Assembly: GCA_947179155.2 (NCBI GenBank)
Contig: OX359280.1
Location: 44,563,055 to 44,627,054 of the forward strand
Reading direction: 5' to 3'
Origin: Hedera helix
Taxonomy: Eukaryota > Streptophyta > Magnoliopsida > Apiales > Araliaceae
DNA length: 64,000 bases
In this document: one piece after another, positions 45,701 to 56,490 of the stretch
Layout: each line of letters opens with the position of its first letter
Position numbering within the stretch: the first letter of the stretch is position 1
Position numbers and translations under genes: made by a program
Notes under the pieces: generated by a model
Database searches by the model: none
What the model was told of the DNA's origin: nothing
The model's input: the letters and a program-made list of their open reading frames with translations, nothing else

Positions 45701-48700
45701 AATTACCAAAGTGCTATTGCGAACAACCTCGTACTTTGCATAAACTATTTTACAATAGATTCGTGCACTTGCGAATTTTTCTATAAAATTTAAGCACAAC
45801 ACCTATGATCTGACAAGTCCCTAACAGTCGTGCTATGGTGCATGCATATGCTAAATCAATCAAGAAACATTAAAAAGTAAAAGGCCTAAAGACAAACCGT
45901 AGTCTCCTTAATTGACTTGTGAACCAGATCCTTCAGAATAGCATGAACCTGAAATCATAGTAAAAGAAATCAAGCAAAGTAAGTTGCAGGCCCATTACTG
46001 ATATCACTAGACATCTTTTATAAAATGAAAACTTGTGAGGAAAGCAAAAATATGACACTACTTTAAATTCATCAAATTAAATCCAAAAGAACAACGAAGG
46101 ATTAATTTGACACCACATACACTGGAAGAAGAAACAACCCCACACTCCAAGGACTCTTATACAACAAATTACTTGAACTATAAAGATCATTTTGAGCATG
46201 CTGGTTAGGTTGGTATCTAGCCAAACTGGAGAGCTTGAGAACTTATGGATCTTTTTCTATGCTAAGTTCATCATATCTCAATGGACAAGGAAAGTCAGAT
46301 CAATGATAGGCTCTTGAGTAGGAAAATACGTGTTAGATTAGATAAACTTCCCAAGATTATTCTACTGTATTGGTGTGTTCATTATCTGTCCAACATAAAA
46401 GTTGAAATCTCCAAGATAGGAGATACACTGATATCATAAGTTTTCGTACTTATTGGGCTTGCTTAGTTTGGCAAATATCAATTTCTACTGATTGTCCAAC
46501 TCCCAACAGACGAAAGGATGAACAAATTCACCAGGATATCATTTTTTTATATTGCCACTCCCCTGGTGGAGGAAATTTAGAGTTAATAACTGCTGTAAAT
46601 TCAAATGCATACCGCATCAACAGCTGCTTCAGCAGGACCTTTGATGGTGATTAAGGTAGATTCAATGAGACGGCGATATCCTTGTTCAGGAGCAATTAAA
46701 TGAGGTTGATATCCATCAGCTTCAGTAATTAGCTTTCTTACATTTTCCATAGCAAGTTGCTTGTCAAATTGTAACCTTTTCAACGCAGCCGGAAGTTGAT
46801 TATCAAAAACATTATATACTTTATCACCACCTGGCCGTCTGCATCATTTAATTATCAAAGTAACTAATATGGTTCGAAAGTAACAGGATAGCCATGAAAC
46901 CAAAGTATATTAACGACTGTACTACTTCACCATACATACATTCCATCAAGATGCTCTTTGAATATTTGATCAAAACTTCGACAGATTTCCATAATCATAT
47001 ATAACTTTCCCTACATTAGTAGTGAAAAAACAGATGTCACAAAGGCATCCAGATGCAAGCACGGCCTGTAACAAGCATAAACTTTCTAAAGCTCCATACA
47101 ATCAAACAGGTCAAAAGAGAATGCAGTATTGGATCACCTAAATGGTTAAAAATGAAAGGCATAGTGAAAACACTTGAGCACTTCATGCCTTAAATAAGTA
47201 AATCAGCCACTTCTTTCAAAATTGTTTGGATCTCACCATGATACACTAATAATCCAAGAGAAAATTGAAGTACAAGAAAAGACATACTTACTCCCGCATC
47301 CGTGGCAATCGGCTTCCCAAGACGGCTCAATTCTGTTTCTAGTTCAATAATAGTTTTATTAATAAGCGACTGAAGACCTGGGATTCGAGACTTGATGACA
47401 GTTTCCAAATGCTAAAACATTCAACCAGAAACAATTAGCATATTGGTGCATAACGTCAACAATAAGTTAAGAACAACAAGCAATAGAGTCTATATATTCA
47501 GACATAGCATCATAAAAGACAAACAATGCGCACAAGTTTTTCCTACTAAACAAATGAGAGAACAAGCTGCCTACTTTAGAAAGCACTTTCCCTAGATGTT
47601 CAGAACCCATCCTGTTTGCAAGATGCCTGTACTCTGGGGTATTAGCAAAATACTCGCGCTCTCTACGCCTAGCTGCAATCATGTCAACACTTTTGTTGAT
47701 ATCTGCTTGAGACCGGTTAACAACGCCAATCCAAGGAAACTGTAGCTTATATGATTTTCCTTCCAAAATCTGAGAAAACCAGGAAAAAAATTAGGCCAAA
47801 TACCTTCCATGCTTATATGACCATAAAAAAAAGAACTTGATGTCGAATGATATGAAACATTAAAGGGGTTTAAATTTTCCGCTTCAACAAAACCATATTA
47901 GTAAGACAGATGCTTTTCATAAATCAAAGTCAAATATGTCATAATAGAATAATATGGGTTTACACAACGTAAAGGCTACAGCCTACTTACATCGACTGCA
48001 TCAGTACCCTTGTCCATAAGATCAATTTTTGTCAAAACTCCAAATGTCCTCTCCCCTGTAAAAGGACAACTAGAGACAATCAGAACGTGATTAAGAAAAC
48101 ATGTCAAATGCCAAACTGCCATCATTTCGTTGAACTGTTTTTGCAAAAACAGTGGGAATAGTATTTGCATAATGTCAAAAGAATCTAGTCTTCTTACAAC
48201 AAGAAAATGGAACATAACAAAATAAAAAACAAAAACTAAAGTATAGATAGGAATCAAATTCAAGTTTTTACGAATCACTTCAACTTCATCCTAATTTTAG
48301 TGCATCAGATTGGCTAGGACTATTTTTAAAATCAAAGGAAAAAGAATAAAAAGTTGCTATAGAAACTCCCTGGATAAATTTCCTCAAAATATTAAAGAGA
48401 GAGCACTAAGGAGTCCCCTAAATTTCTTGAAAGTCTAAGTTTCTTTCCTCTTCTCTTCTACTCTATTCCTATTACATTGCCAAGGTATCCAGAACCCCAA
48501 ATTGTCATAAATAACGTAAATAGAACCCATATATCCAATTTCTTTTTAAGTACCAAGCAAAACTGAGAAAGGTGAGAAGGTAGGGGAGCGAGAGAGACAG
48601 AGAGAGAAGTTCCTTACCTTTGGGATCTACTTCACGAGAAATCTTAATTGCATCAGAGGTAGCAAGATCTTGGTTGGCAGGAGAAACTGCCAGAATAATA

Positions 48701-51127
48701 CAGTTAGGCTGCAACATCGAGAACAAGAAAACTGTTAATACTTTACCTGAAAAAATAATCACACAATTGACAACCAAGATCCAAGTGATCACAAGGAAAC
48801 CAATAAACATAACTGAAGAGAGTAACGTAAATCCCAAGGATACGTATAATCTAATTCAAACAAGCATATACTATGATTTGACGTCGCCACCCTGAATTAT
48901 TATAAATAAATTCCTGTAATAAAGCATTATTTGAGAAGGTTCTAAACAAGTTCATTGACTATTAAAGCATATTATACATTGTGCATGCTATCATGAAAGA
49001 AACAAAAAAGAAAAAAGAAAAAGAGCCAAGATTCCAATAGTAATTTACCTTCTCAATATATGAGCGAACCATGTTTTCAATATCCTGAACAATACTCTCA
49101 GCCTGGCCCTCTACAATGATCAGTTAATACAATCTCAATCAATCACTATGTAGAAACAACATATAAAAGAGATGACAAAACAACACCAAGTGACTTATGG
49201 AACAATGGCAACAAGAATATTCATAGTCATTTATAAACCAAAGCTGAGCAAGTGCTAAAACTCACCCACGGCTACTTTTGTAAGCCCGGGAAGATCGATC
49301 AGTGTCAAGTTCACAACTGTCAATACCAAAGAATCATAAATGAGATACCATAACTAAGAATTAGCAAATACACTCAACATAAGAGGTGATGAAGAATTAT
49401 AAAACTTAACATATGCTTTTCACCAAATAAAAAGATATTGGCATAAGCGGCAATCAAGTACATTACAAGCATTTCCTACTATTTTGTGGTTTTCATAAAT
49501 AAAAAAAATTAGTATCGACAAAAAGAAGAAAAAATAGATTATCATCATGGCCTCGACTCAAGCTTTCACTTCTTCCATGAAAGATTTTTCATAAAACTCT
49601 TAACCCAGATGAAATGAAAACCACTACATGACTAATTTAGGACACCATCCAAAACAACTATTAATGCTTAAACTCAGTCCAGAATAACTAGAAAATTGAT
49701 GAAATAGGAACATACTACCATACAGGAAATTCAGGAAAAAAATTAAGGACAATATGAATGGCAATGATAATGATACAGAACCAGAAATTTCACCTCACCA
49801 TTAGGAGAATAGATACTAAGATATATTGGTACAGTTGATATTGCTTTGGATCGTCCAGTCTCTCGATCAGTCTCATCAGAAATCTCCTTCCTCACCGCAG
49901 CTGCACAAGATACAAGAAAGAGTATATCAACTCACGCAGAACAGAAAGTAAAACTAAGTTGATGAATCAAGGATATCAATCTATAATAAATACAAGAAGA
50001 GGGATGAACATCTATTGGCATTATAATGGGATAGAAACAACCACATACACATGCTAACTAGAATACGATGAACAATATAAACTACTCTCTAAGACGACAT
50101 ACCAAAATCAGTAAACCTTTTTTTTGGCTGGTGTGCAAATTCTGCATATTCTCTTCCTTCTTCAATCCTTTGAAGTTGTAGAACAAGCGGACGCCGGGTA
50201 ACAATCCCTGCAGACAAACATTTGCAAAGTTTCTAGTATTCATGGGATGTGGTGTTCATGAGCTAGTCAAATTCATAGTAATTAAGTGTGCAGTGAGGGG
50301 AGAAAAGTATTAGTGGTACTAGTTACCAGATCCTCGAGGTAAAAAGTCCTTTCCAACAACACTCTCCAGCACAGAAGACTTTCCAGAGCTCTATAAAATA
50401 CTAACAGAGTCAGATGAGGAAATATACCATGCCAAGCAACCACATAGCAAGTTTTTCCAAAATAAATAGCACTTGAAATGGGCCAGGTAAACTATGAAGG
50501 AAATTATGTAACCTAGATGACTATAGCAACCGATCCAGATACAATTTTGTGTCTAAAAAAATGCATATGAGCATATAATTTATAAGTCAAAACAGCATTT
50601 AGTAAATCAAAAAATTAAAAAAAATGAAATATCAATGTTTCAGTTATTCAATGACGATTTGTAGTAATCTATTATACAAACTATAGTTTGACCAATAGAT
50701 GGTAGAATTGGGGCACTCGAAACTGGTAAGGATCAGATTAAAAGTCGTAATGCTTAAACATTATACTTGGTTTTACTTCACATAGATCAATCAATCAATT
50801 TGGTTTGGACATCTGGCAAAAAATGTTACTTGGTTTTACTTCACATATATCAATCAATCCATTTTCATAAAAGACTAGCAATTTGGTTTGGACATCTGGC
50901 AAAAATAAATGAGCAATGCTACCCACTCAAGAGGCTGATATAGTGCTTATTTAAGTAACAAATTAATGGTGAATGGGAGGTAACTTTTCAACTAATTTCA
51001 ACAATATTCTTGATATATCTACCATATCTCGATATATATGCAAAATATCCGATTAAGGAATGATGAATGCTCAACTACATACCCATTACTAGAAAATCCA
51101 GGCACTAATTGAAGGACAATGTGTGGC

Positions 51128-51168
<41 letters not shown>

Positions 51169-51489
51169 GCAAATCTAAAGCCAAACAGAATCAGCTCAGA
51201 TTCCCAATAACAATTAACGACTTTTTTAAATCACAAAACAACAGTTTCAGCTCAAATGAATTGCTAAGAAATTGAAATCAAATAATCGAAAATAGAAGGA
51301 AATCTGCGACGTGATGGAAAATTTGCGATGAACAACAAAATTAAGAGAGAGAGATGTGACCTGGCCACCGACTACGGCAATGGAAGGTAAAGCGTCCCAT
51401 AGAGTGGGCAAAGCGCTCTCTTCGCCGTAATCGCCTAGGGCAGTACATGCTCTTTGTAATCTATTCACCAACGCTATCAAATTCTCCAT
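42771..51489 (-). CDS. DRP1B: Dynamin-related protein 1B-like large GTPase
   Basis: Sixteen minus-strand exons join in frame to 609 aa: 51361-51489, 50327-50390, 50103-50207, 49799-49900, 49266-49316, 49049-49110, 48618-48708, 47991-48055, 47575-47769, 47292-47411, 46940-47010, 46613-46838, 45898-45948, 43304-43532, 43020-43159, 42771-42899. All junctions are GT-AG. G1 is GGQSSGKSS (about 41-49), the G2 Thr is in GIVTRRP, G3 is DLPG (about 141-144), and G4 is TKID (about 210-213). The middle domain and a GED follow ([39 protein letters not shown]), ending [10 protein letters not shown]. As in plant DRP1 there is no PH or proline-rich domain. DRP1 proteins drive membrane fission at the cell plate and in clathrin endocytosis. 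[30 protein letters not shown] and the C-terminus fit DRP1B better than DRP1A, and gene order agrees. The 2.4-kb intron 43533-45897 carries nested transposons. Confidence 0.95.
43788..44493. mobile_element. Stowaway MITE split by a hAT element
   Basis: The left end CTCCATCCACCCACTTTTAT (43788 on), preceded by TA, is mirrored at the right by AGAGGACATATAAAGTGACA, then CTAAGGAAG and TA. Read in reverse complement the two ends align along about 30 bp. The right inverted repeat is interrupted by the hAT element at 44019-44485 plus one duplicated 8-mer. Without these the Stowaway would be about 231 bp. Confidence 0.7.
44019..44485. mobile_element. Non-autonomous hAT element with perfect 8-bp TSD, nested in a MITE
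   Basis: The left end is CAGGGGCAGAGCCAG; the right end in reverse complement is CAGGGACGGAGCCAC. The 8-bp flanks TAAGGAAG are identical (44011-44018 and 44486-44493). Near the right end lies a perfect 20-bp palindrome, GGGGGTGCCATGGCACCCCC. 467 bp without coding capacity. It sits in the intron between DRP1B exons 13 and 14. Confidence 0.9.
51130..51166. repeat. (AT)n microsatellite in DRP1B intron 1
   Basis: Uninterrupted TA repeat of about 36 bp. Confidence 0.95.
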
Positions 51490-51821
51490 CTACGCGGCGA
51501 GTTTGATCGGATCGGAGACTAGAATTCACAATTATACTCTGCTAATTGTTTTTACACTACGAGTTTGTATGATCTACTGATTGGATTCAAAGTGTTTGTT
51601 TATAGATCAGAGAGATCTACCTCTCTTTTCTGAAGAATGCAGAGGGAGAGAGTGGATGGACGCGTCGAGGAGAAAGAGGCCAACACCTAGCGGACTAAAT
51701 CATAGAGTAATACTATAATTGTTTGTTTGAATCCGAGGGTCTGAAAGTTTCAAATACTAAACCGCGTCACGTTTTGAAACTGGTTTTGGTTACTACTATT
51801 TTCAAAAATAAATAAATTATA

Positions 51822-52173
51822 TCTATAATATAAGACAGAGCGGCTCAAATTCTAAAATTTTAATATTCAACGGTTTCAAATCAATTTTAGTTTCAACATC
51901 CAACAGTCTAAAATTATTTAAAACTTCAACATCTAACAGTCACTAATCTATCTCTCATTTTTCCCCCATTTCAACATTTTTTTTTCAAAAATCTATCCAC
52001 TCGTATTTTTTGCCCAAATCAAATTCACCAATAATAATAACAATAATAATAATAATAGTAATAATATAATAATAATAATAACAATAATAATTATAATAAT
52101 AGTAATAATAATAATAGTAAAATAACAATAATAATTATAATAATAGTAGTAGTAGTAGTAGTAGTAGTAGTAA

Positions 52174-52207
<34 letters not shown>

Positions 52208-53142
52208 AATAAAAAATTGCACGTAAACAACATGGGTCACCCTTTTAGCATTTACGTATTTTTTCTATTTTTCGAGTATTGCGGTCGTTATGTTTCAACA
52301 TGCAAATTGATTTGGGTGAAAAATCACAGGGACGGTTCAGATTCATTCTAATTGATTTGTAAGTTATTTTAGGTTGCAAAAAGTCTTTAGGTAATAAAGT
52401 ATTTTTGAAATTTTAATCTACACCGTGCCTTCAGGCACGGGCAATTAAGTGTCATCTCTTTGGTGTTTTTGCGGACTATATCTAGAACAACTATTATAGT
52501 AAGCTCTGACTCATGGTATAAGAATTTTTTGTCCAATTTCAAGAAAAAATATAAATGAAAAAATGTTATAGTGATGCGATTTAGTTAGTGTTATGACAAT
52601 ACTTTTTTGTTTAGACTTAGAGGACTCATTTTATACTTTTGAGTATATATGCAAAAGTTTTTCTTTTGGATTTTTACATATTTTTTTCTCCCTCATTGGA
52701 TCTCATCAAATGACTTGCAGTACTATCCTCTTTTCACAGAAAATATTGTTCATAGATCATATTGATCGATAGTTAAAGATACTCGAGACAAATAAATACT
52801 GTCAAACTTCTCATTCTGTTTTGTCAATAAAGAAAATGTGTGTGGGATACCCGAAAATACTATATTACACAAATTTGAGCATGCTATCATCAATCAATTA
52901 ATTGCTCAAATTTGCTAAGAACTAATTTTAAGTTGAAAATGAGTAACACATTAATGTTTGTCTCAAAAAAAAACTATGACTGAATTGAGTATTAATTTTT
53001 TTGTATTAATGGTTGGACTTTCGGTTCTATTATGAAACTGAGAGTCTACAACAGTTTAAGATTTTTCAATCTAAAAATATTGGATACAATACTCAATTGT
53101 TATATTAGTTGCACTGTGCCTTCAGGCACGAGTTATCCCTAG
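51822..53142 (+). mobile_element. Candidate non-autonomous Helitron
   Basis: The 5' end reads TCTATAATATAAGACAGAG after an A. The 3' end is CTAG followed by T. Thirteen bases before CTAG there is a hairpin with GTGCCT and AGGCAC arms around TC (53116-53129). TC...hairpin...CTRR inserted between A and T is the Helitron signature. A second hairpin with the same core and longer arms, CCGTGCCT-TC-AGGCACGG, lies at 52423-52440. The 1.3-kb interior is non-coding and includes a long AAT-type microsatellite. The 5' end is less certain than the 3' end. Confidence 0.6.
52023..52206. repeat. (AAT)n-rich imperfect microsatellite
   Basis: About 180 bp of AAT, AAC and AGT triplets, with a pure (AGT)n run at about 52144-52171 and a switch to (ATT)n at 52174-52204. 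Because AAT and ATT are inverse, the block can fold back on itself. Confidence 0.95.
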
Positions 53143-53960
53143 TTATATTATAAACAAATGTCTTATTTATAAAAATTATAAATATTAAGAATAATCCTGT
53201 TTATTTTTAAAATAATAAATTGTTAGTTAAATAGTAATAATATAATAAAAAAAATTATGGTATAATTTTGAGAACATTATGTCATTTTATATTACTATTA
53301 ATTAAAATATGATCTTTTTGCGGGTTTTTTTTTTTCAAATAGGTGTTTTTTATGGTAAAGACAAAGTACTAAAATTATTATAATTTGATAACAAGTTATT
53401 ATTATTTTAATAATTAATTTTAAATCAATGGAGTTTAATTTGAGTCGAACAAGACGAAACTTAAACTTAAATTGTTTATTTATATTGAGAAATAAAAAAT
53501 TTGTTTAAACTCAACTAAGTAAATAAACTCGAATTTGAGTTTTATTTGTAAATATCTCATTTGCTTAGAGTCTTATGTGTGAGTGTTTGGCATTGTTGAA
53601 TTCCACTCTGATTCCTTTCTTTTTGGTCGTCTTAAGTTTGAATTGGAAAGATGATTTCAAAAGTTTTTCATAGTTTTACCAATAGAATAATAGGAATTAC
53701 TATATGGTGCAAAAATAATTACATAAATAGTTTGATTGTTAATTGGAGTGTTCTCAATTATAATTATATTTGTGAGCTTGGATGCGATTCAGTTCGGATC
53801 GGTCTGGTCGGTTATTTACTAATGAACATGTCTAACAAAAGTTACATGGTTGACAGATGAAAAAAAATAAATTAACGGAGTTGTAAGTGGGCCCCGCATA
53901 TTTGTTTACCTTGCAAAAACAAATATAAAAAGGAGTCTTCAAAAGCTAACCTTCCTGATT
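53143..53960. other. AT-rich intergenic DNA
   Basis: No gene seen. A short GATTCAGTTCGGATCGGTCTG word at about 53786-53806 resembles transposon sub-terminal sequence, but no partner end was found. Confidence 0.4.
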
Positions 53961-53973
53961 GTTCTATAGCTAC

Positions 53974-53974
53974 T

Positions 53975-54014
<40 letters not shown>

Positions 54015-54015
54015 T
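53974..54015. repeat. (AT)n(AC)n compound microsatellite
   Basis: (AT)n of about 26 bp directly followed by (AC)n of about 14 bp. Confidence 0.95.
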
Positions 54016-54125
54016 ACGATAGCAAGAGGTATTCGGGATTTGATATATAGTTGTGTGTTTAAGAGGGCAAAATAAAAAAAAAAGATCCATTTTAGAGAGA
54101 GAGAATGATTTTTTTGGGGGAAATG

Positions 54126-54339
54126 TGTTGGCATGAGTTTTCATCCGTAGTTTTTATGAAAAGAAAGATCCTGAATTGGCAATAATCAGGATTAATCGAC
54201 AATAAAACACTAAGATCTTTTATCCTCGCCTTAAAATTAGCTTAACTAAGAATAGGTTCAATTGTAATGCTATTTATACATGTTCATTATTTGCAAATAC
54301 AAAAAATATATACATAATTCTTCCTTTGTTTTTTTATCA
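54126..54339 (+). mobile_element. 5' LTR of a truncated Ty1/copia retrotransposon
   Basis: Begins TGTTGGCATG and ends TTATCA, directly followed by the primer binding site TGGTATCAGAG (54340-54350), complementary to initiator Met-tRNA. A TATA-like CTATTTATACATG lies at about 54268. TG...CA limits and the adjacent PBS support an LTR of about 214 bp. No matching 3' LTR is in the window. Confidence 0.75.
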
Positions 54340-54399
54340 TGGTATCAGAGTAGGTCTTGATCTTGTCACATACCGTTCCCATATACTTTTTCCACAACT

Positions 54400-54657
54400 A
54401 TGAGTGGTACTAACCAATCTGGTGACGACCCCTCATCAACATCCATCCTTATCGAATTAACCACCAAAATGAATGAGGTTTTAACCAAAGCTCTCTAACC
54501 CGAATCACTGACGACACAACTGCTGCTCCGATTGGCCTTAAGTTGGATGGATCCAACTATGCCATATGGTCCCAATTTGTCGAGATGTATGTCTCGGGCA
54601 AGGACAAATTGGGATATATTAATGACGATGTTAATGCCGAATTTTGTACTTCTGAAT
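54400..54657 (+). pseudogene. Copia gag N-terminal fragment, frameshifted and truncated
   Basis: Downstream of the PBS an ATG at 54400 opens MSGTNQSGDD but stops at TAA (54496-54498). A second frame from about 54502 reads LKLDGSNYAIWSQFVEMYVS then GKDKLGYI, the conserved N-terminus of plant copia Gag. Homology ends near 54640, where an unrelated dispersed repeat begins. It is inactive; pol is absent. Confidence 0.75.
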
Positions 54658-55104
54658 AAATTATCAAAATAGCAGGCCAAAAAAATATTAATAATTACTA
54701 GAATTATAAATTACGTTATTGTGAAATCAAACTCATAAAATACGTTCAGATAAACATACATTATTGTAAAAGATATAAAATATGGACACAAGAATTTTAC
54801 GTAAAAGTCTAATTAGAAAAAAATCATGGGAAGAGATAAGAAATCCATTATAAAAATATTACGGAGGGTACAAATTATTTCTTTCTTTCTTCCTCATCCT
54901 CACACTCCGTATTTTCTCTCTTCTCTCTGATGTATGTTATATCTTATGTAATGAATGATACCCTATTTTTTGATGTATTGAATATCTTGTATCTTATGTC
55001 ATCTCCCTCAATTCTTTACTTGTAATTGTATTTATAGATGTCACGTCCACCTAAAACTAATTAGGAGTAAGAGCCTTTTTTAAATCTCCTTATAACTGCA
55101 ATTA
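54639..55104 (+). repeat. 466-bp dispersed direct repeat, copy 1
   Basis: From GAATTTTGTAC to CTTATAACTGCAATTA. It is clearly repeated in the same orientation at 60854-61319 with scattered substitutions, including the shared words AAAATAGCAGGCCAAAAAA, ACACAAGAATTTTACGT and CTTCCTCATCCTCACACT. Class unknown; possibly a solo LTR or the end of a larger element. It truncates the copia gag fragment. Confidence 0.9.
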
Positions 55105-55459
55105 ATTATTGATAAATTTCCTTCCAAATTAGATTTTATTATCTTCTTCAAATAAGAAAATATAATCCTATTTAAGGACTCTACCACTATACAAACTGTC
55201 AAAATAAATGTATATGGGCCCAAATAATTACATTCCAGCATTGCCCCCCACTCTCTTCTTTATAATAGGAGAATAATTAAAAAAGTCTGCCAAACCCATC
55301 AACTTGCTGAACAGTCTGTCGAACAAAATACTGATCCAAGATGTCAAGCCAAAAAAGGGAACATATCCATGGTTGGTAAAATCTAGAATGATAACAATTA
55401 TTGCTCACAGAGAGACTTTTGTCCAACCATATAACTTCACGATTGTCCAGCCTTATATC

Positions 55460-55510
55460 GTATGTATGTATGCATGAATTGTATGTATGAATGTATGTAT
55501 GTATGTCACC
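55460..55510. repeat. (GTAT)n microsatellite
   Basis: Imperfect GTAT/GAAT tetranucleotide run, e.g. TATGTATGTATGTATGT. Confidence 0.85.
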
Positions 55511-55544
55511 CGACCGTAAACCACCATAACAGCCGTTCCATTTT

Positions 55545-55760
55545 TCCTTCGGGAGGCTTTGGTCGTCCCACTTCTCCTTCGGGAGGTTATGGTCGTCCCA
55601 TTTCTCCTTCGAGACGTTGTGTGTCGGTTCGAGGACGGGGTTTTGTATGTCTCGGTTCGAGAACGGGGTTTTGTATGTCTCGGTTCGAAGACCGATTCTT
55701 TATGTCCCGGTTCTTCATGTCCCAGTTCGAGGACAGGGTCTCCTTATGTCTCCCCTCCTT
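55545..55760 (+). repeat. Two adjacent minisatellites (30-bp and 28-bp units)
   Basis: A 30-bp unit containing CCTTCGGGAGG and GGTCGTCCCA occurs two to three times (about 55545-55615). It is followed by a 28-bp unit, GTCTCGGTTCGAGAACGGGG then TTTTGTAT, in two close copies and two or three diverged or shortened copies (about 55620-55750). Long ORFs across it are a by-product of the repeat. Confidence 0.8.
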
Positions 55761-55984
55761 ATATCACATTCGGGAGGCTTTTGTCCGACCTTGCATCTTC
55801 AAGAGATACCACCTTATATTTTCAAGAGAGAGACTGCCTTGTAACTTCATGTTTTGCCATACTTTGATTAATGTTTCAATAGTAAGTTCCGATAATAACG
55901 TCATGACCCCACCAATTAAAATGATTGAATGTCCTGTTAGGTTTTGATCGCTTTAGTTGTGACTAAACTCCACATGTAATACCC

Positions 55985-56438
55985 GACTCCTTTTTCTTTT
56001 GGAGTCCTACATCACCCACTTCCTTAAAACATTCCCTCTTCTTTACCTATAAATATATGACCTTACTCATCTCTTTTAATACACTAAACAATAAGGACCT
56101 CCCATTATGAGAAATGACCTTATTGTGTGAGGGGCTTTTAAGTAAGAATCTCCTTAGTTAAATATTTTATTTTTCTTCTTTGGATTTTGGGTATTGATAT
56201 AAGCCCAAATTTCTTTTGGTTTTCTTTGGAGACGGCGGATCTCTTCTTAATTTCGGGTATGTCTCTTTTTCTTTCTTTGTGTAATTATTTAATTTTCTGT
56301 ATTAGTTTTTAATGTTGTAGTTTTAATTTTTGTATGCTATTTAGTTTAGTAGTTAATATATTTTGGTATATCTTTGTTAGTAATTAGCATTTTGAAATAT
56401 TAAATTAGTATTTTTGTAACTTTAAAGTTTTGACAGAA

Positions 56439-56490
<52 letters not shown>

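Noticed and set aside
46601..47766. Several separate small minus-strand genes between 46.6 and 51.5 kb
   Set aside because: They are exons of one dynamin-related gene; all join in phase with canonical splice sites.
55620..55750. tRNA or Pol III gene based on GGTTCGA B-box-like words
   Set aside because: No A box at the right distance and no cloverleaf; the words belong to a 28-bp tandem repeat.
55462..55947. 161-aa ORF and two overlapping ORFs
   Set aside because: Created by minisatellite units with lengths that keep frames open. No recognised domain and strongly repetitive.
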